A stretch of 64,000 nucleotides of DNA from JAJDXO01 sp965221855. Its GTDB lineage: Bacteria; Pseudomonadota; Alphaproteobacteria; Rhodospirillales; UBA2165. The stretch is from the NCBI GenBank assembly GCA_965221855.1, contig CBDCSV010000006.1:186001-250000 (forward strand), written 5' to 3'. Below the pieces are notes generated by a model. The model was not told the origin of the DNA, searched no databases, and worked only from the letters and a program-made list of their open reading frames with translations. Numbering within the stretch: position 1 is the first letter of the stretch; every line of letters begins with the position of its first letter. This document shows positions 43,033-50,996 of the stretch, in pieces. A program made the translations under genes and the position numbers.

Positions 43033-43856
43033 CAGCGTGCGCGCCGCAACCCGGTTCGGGTGAAGTCGCGCTCGTTAAGTTTTGCCTGGAGTTGCACCTC
43101 CGACGTTTTCAGCACGGTGCTCTTCCCGGTGAGGTGGTTCACCATCGTCTGTTGCCCGGCATACCAGTACCGGTCCAGGTGAAGTTCGTAATCCGCCAGC
43201 GTCAGGGTCTTGAGGAGCTCGTTCCGGCGGTCGTAGTACTCGACGCGCCAGGGGCGAAACTCCTTCTTGTCGTGCCAGACCAATTGCCGGCTGTAGCCTG
43301 AATCCTCTCCTACCGGGGTGCGCTCGCTGACCGTACACGCCAGATCGCCGCACGGCTCGTCACGAAGATATTTGTGCGTGAACTTCTCGATCTCCTGGGT
43401 GGTTATGTCTTCGTAGGCGAACTCGCTGCCCATGAAGGAGCCCGACTGGTTGGCCGAACTGATGCGCTTCACCCGATTCAGCGCAGGCAGAAAGATCCAG
43501 AGGTCATCCGGCTTGTCACGATGGGCGTGGACGAGAAACGCCGTGCCGCTGACGTCGGCAGGCCGATCGAAGACGAACAGCGTCTTGTCGCCGGCATTGG
43601 CGACTTCCAAGGTCTTGAGGCGCATCTGGCGCCTGCTCTCCTGGCCCTTGGCGGTTCGCAGCACCATCGTGAGCTGGGAGACAAGGTTGCCGAAACCTTC
43701 ACCACGCTTGCGGGCCTCACGCGCGATCTCCAGGCCGCGCGCCTCGGGGCTGGGGCTCTGGGCAACCACGGGCTGGCCCGCGACCAGGCAATTCATGCCC
43801 GCAGCAAACAGCGTCAGCATGGCGAGGGAGCGACGACCCCGATGTTTCCGAGTCAT
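43032..43856 (-). CDS. LolA-like periplasmic lipid/lipoprotein carrier protein
   Basis: A 274-residue secreted protein (signal peptide about 1-32, ending VVAQ). The body matches outer-membrane lipoprotein-sorting-like proteins of the TP0789 type: SQLTMVLRTAKGQESRRQMRLKTLE (start of the beta half-barrel), DKPDDLWIFLPALNRVKRIS, SFMGSEFAYEDIT, and late strands with YYDRRNELLKTLTLADYE. These carry lipids in a hydrophobic half-barrel and usually work with an MMPL/RND pump. The ATG at 43856 has GGAG seven bases upstream. It follows the epoxidase-cyclase gene by 127 bases. No RND gene is present in the window. Confidence 0.82.
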   Translation of the reverse strand: MTRKHRGRRSLAMLTLFAAGMNCLVAGQPVVAQSPSPEARGLEIAREARKRGEGFGNLVSQLTMVLRTAKGQESRRQMRLKTLEVANAGDKTLFVFDRPADVSGTAFLVHAHRDKPDDLWIFLPALNRVKRISSANQSGSFMGSEFAYEDITTQEIEKFTHKYLRDEPCGDLACTVSERTPVGEDSGYSRQLVWHDKKEFRPWRVEYYDRRNELLKTLTLADYELHLDRYWYAGQQTMVNHLTGKSTVLKTSEVQLQAKLNERDFTRTGLRRAR

Positions 43857-43983
43857 GACTTTCTCCATTCGATTTGGCACGGGCAAATGCAACCACTCCA
43901 TGTCGGGGAGGCGGCCCCCATATCCTTGCGGTCGAACATATCCAATGTCTGGAAACGATCACAAGGGAAACTTTTCCCGGCGC

Positions 43984-46900
43984 TCAGGACGGGGAACGGG
44001 CGGAAACCGCTTCGGACAAGGGCGGGGCCGGCGCGCCGGCGGGAGCGGCGAGGGCCGTCCGGCTCCGGCGGCGGCGCTCGTAGAGGCCGAGCGCGTGCAG
44101 CGGGAAGTACTGCCGGTAGAGCACGTAGTCCAGGAGCGCCGTCCGGAAGAACACGCCCGCCATGTCCTGTTTGGGCCATCCCCCTTCGGCGTCCTGCGCG
44201 TCGAGCAGGAACCGGGCGCCCCGGGAAATCGCGGCCCAGTCCGAGTCGCCCGCCTCGAGGAGCGCGATCAGGGCCCAGGCGGTCTGAATGACCTGGCTCT
44301 CGCTGTGCGGCACATAGCGGCCGGTCAGGCAGCCGCTGTGGTGTTCGCCCCATCCCCCGTCTTCCCGCTGGCGCTCCAGCAGCCAGCGGCAGGCCGAACG
44401 CAGCGCCGGATCGCCCGGGCGCGCCCCGGCGGCCAGCAGTCCCCTGATGCCGAACAGGGTGCCGTAGATGAACTGGACGCCCCAGACGCCGCGCCACGAG
44501 CCGTCGATTTCCTGGGTCCGGCGCAGCCAGGATTCGGCCCGGGACATGGCGTCCGCCGCCGCCCCGTTCGTGATTTCCGGATCGCGTTCCACGCACGCGG
44601 CAAGCGCCGCGAGGCAGGAGGCGGTGCATTCGACGAAGGAATGCTCCGTCATCGAGTCGCCGAACATTTCTGCCGGATTGAGCCACTCCAGACCGAAAGC
44701 GGAGCGGCGCGCCTCATAGCTGCCGAAGCCGCCGTCGCGGTTCTGGGCGCGCAACATGAAGGCGGCCGCATCGCCGAGCGCCGCCCCGTCCGTTTCGCCG
44801 GCCGCGACAATGCCAAGCACCGCCTCCGCCGTGCAGTCGCTCACCGGCCAGCCGTGCCATCCGCCGGCGAAGCACCAGCCGCCCTTGGGGTCGGTCCGGT
44901 AGGCCTCGCGAAACCCTTCGAAGCTCCTGTCGATCCGCTGCCCGAGCAGGAAACCGGCCCCGCGCCGAAGGGCCTCTCCGGCCCCGTCGGCGGGCTCGGG
45001 CAGCGCCGCCAGCGCCTGCAGCGCGAACCCGGTGTCCCATGAGGCGCTTCTGGCGCCGGTAACGCGCGCGCCGTGTTCCTCGTCTTCCCAGATCCACCCG
45101 TCCAGCTTTTCGAGCGCCTCTGCGCAATCGGCGTCGTCCGGGTCGTGCAGCCACAGCGCAAGAATGTTGAGAAGGCCGCTGACCGGAGAGATGCTGGTGT
45201 GGCTCGTGGTCCGCAGTTCCCATCCGATGCGCTCGACAATCGCTCCCGTGCATTTTGCGCGCAGGCGTTTGCTGTGGAAGCGCTCGTACAGCCGCGCAAA
45301 CCCGTAGCCGGCCCTGAGCCAGACGCTCGGCCGCGCATAGAGGTCGGCCTCGCGCAGGCGGTTGCGGGCGGCCGGGAAATCGGCGCCGGCGAAGCCCTCG
45401 GGAAACAGTTCGTCGCGCAGCGCGACGATCTCCGGCGTGACGGGTATCTGGAACCGGCGGGCGTAAATCGCCGCCATCGCCATGTAGATGAGCCGGGTGT
45501 GGCAATACCAGTTCGACGGGTGCAGCGGTATCCGGCGCGGCAGGCTCCAGAGTTCCGGCAGAACCGCGTTCACCCCGCGCCAGTCATAGAGGTTGAGGAG
45601 CGCCAGCCAGAATTTTCCCCAGCTCGGAATGCCGAGAATCCCCTCGGCCTGAATGAACCGCCGGGCCGGTTCGACGAGAGGATCGTCACGCCCGACGCCG
45701 AGCAGTCTCGCCGCGGCATAGACAAGCGCGGTGACGAACAGGTGCGGCTCCGAGTGCTCATGCATGCCCCATGCGCCGCCTTCGAGGCGGGTTCGCTCGA
45801 AGGAGCGCAGCACGCGCCGGCGCCGGCCGGGGTCGAGCGGCCGGCCGATAATGCAGTGCAGCAGCGCATATTGCGCGGTGAGCATGGGGCACCAGACCAT
45901 CTCGCCTTCCCAGCCGCCGTCGTCCCGCTGGAGGCTCAGCAGGCGCTCGGCCGCGCTCTGCAAGGCCGGCCCGGCATCGGGCGATTCGATTTCCGCCGGG
46001 CGGCCGGGTCCGGCGCCTTCGGCCCCGGAGGACATGGAGTGCAGAAAGGCGCGGGCGAGGCTGTCGCGGGCCTGCCTGTCTTCTTCCCGGCCCTTGAGCT
46101 TCGCCGTCCGCAGTCGGAGAAAGCCGCGCTGGAGCCACCAGAAGCGAATGACGAGCCCCTTCAGGACGGTCCCGGTTCGATGCAGGGCGAACCGGCGGAA
46201 GAAGAACGAAACCTCCCGGATCAGAGCCCAGGCCGCGGTGCCGCAAATTGCCAGACTCATGCCGGTCACCGACCGGTCGTCGCAGGCGAGCAGCCGCATG
46301 GTTCGGTTACGGTATGCCGAATTCGTCCGCCAGCCGTGATAGATCGCGCGTCTGAGAACCACCGCTTCCGCGCGATGATCGGCGAATACCTCGTAGAGTC
46401 CCATTGCAAGGAACTCGGGAACCCCGACCGCTCGGAACCGTTCGGCGGTGAAGTCGTGAAATTCCCCGCCCTCCGCAAGCGCCAGCGCATCGCCGAATCC
46501 GAGCGTCATGCCGACCGCCGTCAGGGGATGGTAGTGCCCGGCCGCGTCGCCGATCAGCACCCGGCGCGAATTTCCATATGAGATGCGCGGACTCAGCTGG
46601 TTGCCGGCCGCATGGAATTGCCCGGCCCGCAGCGCCTCGACGAAAGCCGGGCCGAGCGCTCCCGGCAGCAGCCCGGCGCAGGATTCCGACAGGAATCCAA
46701 CCCGGTCCCGGGGGCTCCAGCGATCCGGCGGAATATCCACGATGACCCGGACGCAGTCGTCCGCCAGCGCGTATATGAGGATCGGACCGGGCCCGCCCAG
46801 CACCACATGCCCGTAGCCTTCGAAGGGCAGGCCCGCTTCGTTTATCGTGACCCCCAGCATCCGCGAGTAGAGCACCGGGTTCATGGAGACACCCAACGAC

Positions 46901-47391
46901 CGGCGCACGATGGAGGCCCGGCCGTCCGCGCCGACGATGCGCTCGGCGGTTATGGCGCGATCATCGCCATCGACGGAAAAGGTGAGCCGTCCGTCATCGA
47001 CCGACTTGACCCGCGCAGGCGAGATGAAATCGATACCGGCTTCGTTCTCGGTCGCTTCGCGGAGGCTCGAGACGAGCGTTGCATGATGGCACACCAAACC
47101 CCTGGATTCGTCCGGGTAGGGAAGCGGAATCGGATCGGAGCCGTCCTCGGGGAACACCACGAAGCCCTTGCCCGGGACGCCGCCGGGCGGCATGTCGATC
47201 CCGATCTCGCGCAATATCCTGACGGCCGGCGGATGCAGCCACTCGCCGGCCATGCGCTCCGAAGCCTTGGGATTGGCTTCGAGAAGGGCCACGCGGGCGC
47301 CCTTGCGCGCGTGGGCCAGCGCGCACACGCTCCCAACCGGACCCGCGCCGACAACGGCTACGTCGTAACGCCGCCTGACAGCGCCGCTCAT
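43984..47391 (-). CDS. Fused squalene epoxidase - oxidosqualene cyclase (sterol cyclase)
   Basis: One continuous 1135-residue frame. Residues 1-435 form an FAD monooxygenase of squalene epoxidase type: VVGAGPVG (13-20), VGADGRASIVRR (153-164) and GDAAGHYHPLTAVGMTL (281-297). Residues about 475-1105 form an oxidosqualene cyclase: QW repeats (QRDDGGW, QNRDGGFG, QREDGGWG), catalytic DCTAE at 852-856, FVECTAS with the supporting Cys922, and YRQYFPLHALGLY near the end. DCTAE marks an epoxide-protonating sterol cyclase; squalene-hopene cyclases have DxDDTA. The linker (about 436-475) is polar. Epoxidation and cyclisation of squalene would occur in one polypeptide. The ATG overlaps the CYP51 stop. 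Product (lanosterol, cycloartenol or other) is undetermined. Confidence 0.93.
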   Translation of the reverse strand: MSGAVRRRYDVAVVGAGPVGSVCALAHARKGARVALLEANPKASERMAGEWLHPPAVRILREIGIDMPPGGVPGKGFVVFPEDGSDPIPLPYPDESRGLVCHHATLVSSLREATENEAGIDFISPARVKSVDDGRLTFSVDGDDRAITAERIVGADGRASIVRRSLGVSMNPVLYSRMLGVTINEAGLPFEGYGHVVLGGPGPILIYALADDCVRVIVDIPPDRWSPRDRVGFLSESCAGLLPGALGPAFVEALRAGQFHAAGNQLSPRISYGNSRRVLIGDAAGHYHPLTAVGMTLGFGDALALAEGGEFHDFTAERFRAVGVPEFLAMGLYEVFADHRAEAVVLRRAIYHGWRTNSAYRNRTMRLLACDDRSVTGMSLAICGTAAWALIREVSFFFRRFALHRTGTVLKGLVIRFWWLQRGFLRLRTAKLKGREEDRQARDSLARAFLHSMSSGAEGAGPGRPAEIESPDAGPALQSAAERLLSLQRDDGGWEGEMVWCPMLTAQYALLHCIIGRPLDPGRRRRVLRSFERTRLEGGAWGMHEHSEPHLFVTALVYAAARLLGVGRDDPLVEPARRFIQAEGILGIPSWGKFWLALLNLYDWRGVNAVLPELWSLPRRIPLHPSNWYCHTRLIYMAMAAIYARRFQIPVTPEIVALRDELFPEGFAGADFPAARNRLREADLYARPSVWLRAGYGFARLYERFHSKRLRAKCTGAIVERIGWELRTTSHTSISPVSGLLNILALWLHDPDDADCAEALEKLDGWIWEDEEHGARVTGARSASWDTGFALQALAALPEPADGAGEALRRGAGFLLGQRIDRSFEGFREAYRTDPKGGWCFAGGWHGWPVSDCTAEAVLGIVAAGETDGAALGDAAAFMLRAQNRDGGFGSYEARRSAFGLEWLNPAEMFGDSMTEHSFVECTASCLAALAACVERDPEITNGAAADAMSRAESWLRRTQEIDGSWRGVWGVQFIYGTLFGIRGLLAAGARPGDPALRSACRWLLERQREDGGWGEHHSGCLTGRYVPHSESQVIQTAWALIALLEAGDSDWAAISRGARFLLDAQDAEGGWPKQDMAGVFFRTALLDYVLYRQYFPLHALGLYERRRRSRTALAAPAGAPAPPLSEAVSARSPS

Positions 47392-48800
47392 CGAAAGACG
47401 CTCGGTTCCGTGCGGCGGCGGTAACCGACCCGGCACGGCTCCTCGGGTCCCGTCACCCAGCTGCCGTAGTTGGGGCGCGGAAACCCTGCATCGGCGACGA
47501 AGTCGAAGCGGTCGAGCAGAACCGTCCAGATTGCCTTGAGCTGCATGTAGGCGAAATTCTTGCCCATGCAGGCATGTTTGCCGCCGCCGAAGCCGATCAG
47601 GGCGTAGTGATGCTGCCTGTCCTCGCTGGCGGGCGGCGCGAAACGGTCGGGGAAGAACCGTTCCGGGTCGGCGAAGACATCCGGCAGCCGGTGCGAAACC
47701 GCCGGCGACACCATGGCCATGGTGCCGGCGGGCACGGCACGGTCTCCGTATCGCAGGGGTTCGAGCACCTTGCGGACCAGCAGGATCAGCGGCGGATGCA
47801 ACCGCTCGCATTCGCGCACGGCGTTTTCCAGCGCCGGCTGACGCTGGAGGCTGTCGAGGCTCATGGAACCGGCCTCCCGGTAAACCTCCCCGGCCTCCTT
47901 CCTCACCCGCTCCAGGTAGTCGGACGCCCCGAAGAGCTCCAGCCCGGTCCAGGTCGCGAGCACCGCGCTGGTGTGCTGGCCGGCGAACAGCGCCGTCAGC
48001 AGGATGCCCGTGATCTCGTCGTCGCTGAGGGCGCGTCCATCCTTGTAGCGGGCGTCCATGAGCGTCTGCATGAAGTCGTCCGGGCCGCCCCCGGCTTGCC
48101 GGCGGGCGGCCATGATCCCGCCGAAGAGTTCCACTATCTTTCGCCGGGCCCGGTCGCGGCTTCGATGCGCCGGGGTCGGCAGGCCGGGCAGGAAGAATCC
48201 GAGGGTATTGATGCCCTTCTGGAGGTCGTGGTAGGCCTCGGCGAATCCGCTGTCCACCCGGTCGCGAACCTCCTGTCCGATCAGGCAGCGGCTGGCGATC
48301 CTGACCGTGAGGTCGTTCATCGCGTCCGGCAGGTCGATCTCCCCCTCCTCGCCGAGGGTGTCCGCGAAAGCGCTCGCCTCCTCGAACATGATGAGGGCGA
48401 ATGTCCGCATGGCCTCTTCACGGAGCGCGGGAAACAGGAAGCCGAGCTGCTCCGCCATGATTTCCGGCGAGGCGTCGTAGGCCACGCCGCGCCCGAAGAT
48501 GGGCACGGTGAAGCGGTAGACCGCCTTGGGGTCCAATTGGGTCTCAGGCGCCCTGAAATAGAAGTCGTGGGCTTCGAGCCCGGTGAAGAGGACGAAATCC
48601 CTGACTCCCAGCCTGAAACGGAAAAGATCGCCATGCTCGCGCCAGCCGCGGCTCAGCATGGCGACCGGGTCGCGCTGAAACTCACGGAGATGGCCGATCA
48701 GCGGCCAGCCGCCCGCCAATTCCGGAACGGGTTTCTCCGCCGTCGGCGGGATGCCGGCTGTATCCCAGGTCGTCATGCCGTTGTGCAATCGGTTCGCCAT
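47388..48800 (-). CDS. CYP51-type cytochrome P450, sterol 14-alpha-demethylase
   Basis: A 470-residue P450. The haem motif FGGGKHACMG has Cys411 as ligand, and ECERLHPP provides the ExxR pair at 330-333. Two CYP51 hallmarks are present: YRFTVPIFGRGVAYD (95-109) in the B' helix region, and LFAGQHTS (271-278) in the I helix, where His replaces the usual acidic residue. It should oxidise and remove the C-14 methyl of lanosterol-type sterols. The ATG at 48800 has a GGGCGGGA stretch upstream; an internal ATG 24 bases later is possible. No redox partner is encoded here. It follows the reductase gene by eight bases. Confidence 0.93.
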   Translation of the reverse strand: MANRLHNGMTTWDTAGIPPTAEKPVPELAGGWPLIGHLREFQRDPVAMLSRGWREHGDLFRFRLGVRDFVLFTGLEAHDFYFRAPETQLDPKAVYRFTVPIFGRGVAYDASPEIMAEQLGFLFPALREEAMRTFALIMFEEASAFADTLGEEGEIDLPDAMNDLTVRIASRCLIGQEVRDRVDSGFAEAYHDLQKGINTLGFFLPGLPTPAHRSRDRARRKIVELFGGIMAARRQAGGGPDDFMQTLMDARYKDGRALSDDEITGILLTALFAGQHTSAVLATWTGLELFGASDYLERVRKEAGEVYREAGSMSLDSLQRQPALENAVRECERLHPPLILLVRKVLEPLRYGDRAVPAGTMAMVSPAVSHRLPDVFADPERFFPDRFAPPASEDRQHHYALIGFGGGKHACMGKNFAYMQLKAIWTVLLDRFDFVADAGFPRPNYGSWVTGPEEPCRVGYRRRTEPSVFR

Positions 48801-48808
48801 TCCCGCCC

Positions 48809-49909
48809 TCAATGGATGTACGGCAGCATGGAAAAACGCGCCCGCTGGGTGTAGCGCTCCCAAAGTTCGCCGTATTTGGCGCGGCAGCGGCGCTCGTCGC
48901 GTATGGAGCGGTGCCACAGGAGGCCCACCAGCCATGCCGGCAGCAGGTAGGGGACCCAGGACGCGAATCCGGTGGTGAACGCGAAGGCGAGATAGATGCA
49001 GATCTCACCCGTATAATTGAGATGCCGCCCGATTCCCCAAAAGCCGGAGATCAGGAGGCGCCCGTCGAGAGTCCGGGCGGGCCGCCCCCAGATCGTGATA
49101 TCGGGGTTGCGCTTGAAGCGGTGCTTCTGCTGGTTGGCGCCGCGGAACAGCCAGAAACCGAAAGCGAACAACAGGACGAGCGCCGCGGCGGCGGCCGGCG
49201 ACAGCGGTTCCGGCGCATGAACGAGCCACCAGCCGGGAAGACAGTAGAAGAACGGCACCAGCACGTAATCGCCCCAGACCAGCATCCACCCGAAGCGCTC
49301 GCGGACGATGTCCCAAGTGTGGATCATTCCGTGTTCGAACTGGAAGTAGTTGAGCACGTAGACGAAGGTGAACGCCTGATAGAGCATCATCGCCAGCGTC
49401 AGTTCGCCGTAGGTCTCGTATTGCACGACGGCGAAGGATGCGTTGAAGAGCGCAAGGCCGATGAGGGAGGGGAGGTAGCTGAACAGCTTCAGGTCGAGCC
49501 CGAACCAGACCGGTCCGGCATCGACGCCTTGGAAATAGCCCCGCCAGAAGCCCGGCGGCGCATGACGCGCCCGCGCCGCCCGCCAATAGAGCCAGCCGGA
49601 GAAAGCGAACGCGAATCCGTTCGCCGCGACGAAGAGGGAGAGCAGGTGGGTGTGCAGCACCGAAAGAGAGAACCATCCGAAGCCCTGGGCGAGACCCGCC
49701 GCGATCAGGATCGTCAGGAAGAGCGCGAGGCCGTTGAGCTTGTAGACGCGCTCGTTTCCGTCGGCATCGAGGCCCGTGACGCGGCGGCCGGGAAGGACCA
49801 GCGACGCCGCGAAGAGGAGGACGATGAACCCCAACGCCATCGCCGCTGCCTCGAGCAAGGTCCCGCCCGACAGCGCCGACGAGAGGCCGAGCGCTTCAGG
49901 CGGTGGCAT
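48809..49909 (-). CDS. ERG4/ERG24-family sterol reductase (delta-14 type)
   Basis: A 366-residue membrane protein with nine to ten hydrophobic helices. The C-terminal signature LLISGFWGIGRHLNYTGE, and the final RDERRCRAKYGELWERY followed by YIH, are diagnostic of the ERG4/ERG24 family (sterol C-14, C-24(28) and delta-7 reductases). Family proteins also have PDITIWGRPA-like cofactor loops. Next to a CYP51 gene, reduction of the delta-14 double bond left by demethylation is the natural role. The gene overlaps the Rieske gene by 14 bases and has GGAGGAC before its start. Confidence 0.92.
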   Translation of the reverse strand: MPPPEALGLSSALSGGTLLEAAAMALGFIVLLFAASLVLPGRRVTGLDADGNERVYKLNGLALFLTILIAAGLAQGFGWFSLSVLHTHLLSLFVAANGFAFAFSGWLYWRAARARHAPPGFWRGYFQGVDAGPVWFGLDLKLFSYLPSLIGLALFNASFAVVQYETYGELTLAMMLYQAFTFVYVLNYFQFEHGMIHTWDIVRERFGWMLVWGDYVLVPFFYCLPGWWLVHAPEPLSPAAAAALVLLFAFGFWLFRGANQQKHRFKRNPDITIWGRPARTLDGRLLISGFWGIGRHLNYTGEICIYLAFAFTTGFASWVPYLLPAWLVGLLWHRSIRDERRCRAKYGELWERYTQRARFSMLPYIH

Positions 49910-50996
49910 CGCCGTCCTCCGCCTCGCGCGCCAGATGCTCCCGCCACTTGCGCACGGTTATCTTCTGAAAGGCCGCGACCACCGGATTGAACTCGACGGG
50001 CGGAGCGTCCCAGTGTTTCTCGTAGCCCTCCTGCTCCGCCTCTAGCGCCGACTGGTCCTGGGTGAGCAGCGGCGCGATGAGCAGGCGGTTGGAGACCTTC
50101 ATCACCGCGGTCATGGCGAATCGCGGAATGCGCACCGGCAGGAACGGTATTTTCAGCGACTTGAAATAGAACAGGAAGAACACCCGGGTGGTGCGCTCGT
50201 CCACCGGCAGAACGAAAAGCCAGTGCTTGATCTCGTCATCCGTGTTCGACCACTGGTAGGGATATTCGTAACACAGCTCCATGCGGTTGGTGTTGAGCCG
50301 CTTGTGGTCCACGAACAGCCCCGAAATGCGGCCGCGGCCGACATGCGTGTCATAGGCGAGATGCACGTTGTCGCCGAGGGTCTCGCAGCGGGTGAGGGTG
50401 GCCCCGTCGAAGGGCCGGTAGCGGCGGTGCAGATGCGCGTGGGTGAAGTCGCTCACATTGTCGATCACCATCGAGTGGTGCGCCGCCCAGGTGAAGCGCA
50501 GCGGCACGCAGGTCCATCTGTCGGGCCCCTCCAGTTCGGGAATATCCGGAATCCGTCGGATTTCCGCCAGTTCCGGGTCTCCGGGAAAAAGCCAGATCAA
50601 GCCATAGCGGACCTTCACCGGATAGGTCCTGATCGCGAGCTGCGGGAAGCTTTTCCCGTCGCCGTCATAGGGAACCCCGGCGGGCCGGTCTTCCCCGCCA
50701 TACTCCCAGCCGTGATAGGCGCACACCAGCTTGCATCCCTGCACATCGCCGATGGAGAGCTTCAACTGGCGGTGCGCGCAGCGGTCCTCGATCGCATGGA
50801 ACGCGCCGTCGGTTCCGCGGAACAGGGCGATCGAATGCTTCCAGAAAACGACCTCCAGCACGGTTCCCGGCTTGACCCGGCGCACTTCCTCGACCGCATA
50901 CCAGTAGTTCGGGTCCATGCCGGCGGCGCGCGACTGCTGGCGCAGGGTGCCGGCTTCCTCGAAGCCGGGCGGCGGCGCGCTCTGCGCCGACTTCAT
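49896..50996 (-). CDS. Rieske-type oxygenase, SdmA-like sterol C-4 demethylase
   Basis: A 366-residue Rieske non-haem iron oxygenase. The 2Fe-2S site is CAH (73-75) and CAYH (92-95); the mononuclear iron site is DFTHAHLH with Asp183, His186 and His190. The N-terminus NYWYAVEEV matches terminal oxygenases that act on large ring systems. In bacterial sterol synthesis SdmA of this class oxidises the C-4 methyl groups, and its position between an SdmB-like gene and a sterol reductase supports that role. A specific ferredoxin or reductase is not encoded nearby. Overlap with the upstream stop is ATGA. Confidence 0.88.
   Translation of the reverse strand: MKSAQSAPPPGFEEAGTLRQQSRAAGMDPNYWYAVEEVRRVKPGTVLEVVFWKHSIALFRGTDGAFHAIEDRCAHRQLKLSIGDVQGCKLVCAYHGWEYGGEDRPAGVPYDGDGKSFPQLAIRTYPVKVRYGLIWLFPGDPELAEIRRIPDIPELEGPDRWTCVPLRFTWAAHHSMVIDNVSDFTHAHLHRRYRPFDGATLTRCETLGDNVHLAYDTHVGRGRISGLFVDHKRLNTNRMELCYEYPYQWSNTDDEIKHWLFVLPVDERTTRVFFLFYFKSLKIPFLPVRIPRFAMTAVMKVSNRLLIAPLLTQDQSALEAEQEGYEKHWDAPPVEFNPVVAAFQKITVRKWREHLAREAEDGDATA

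Noticed and set aside
43984..47391. Calling the cyclase a squalene-hopene cyclase
   Set aside because: The acid motif is DCTAE rather than DxDDTA, and the protein is attached to a squalene epoxidase and flanked by CYP51 and sterol reductase genes.
47392..47811. Extending the epoxidase-cyclase start 140 codons upstream
   Set aside because: The extra sequence is a shifted frame of the CYP51 gene, and the flavin-binding N-terminus starts right after the ATG at 47391.
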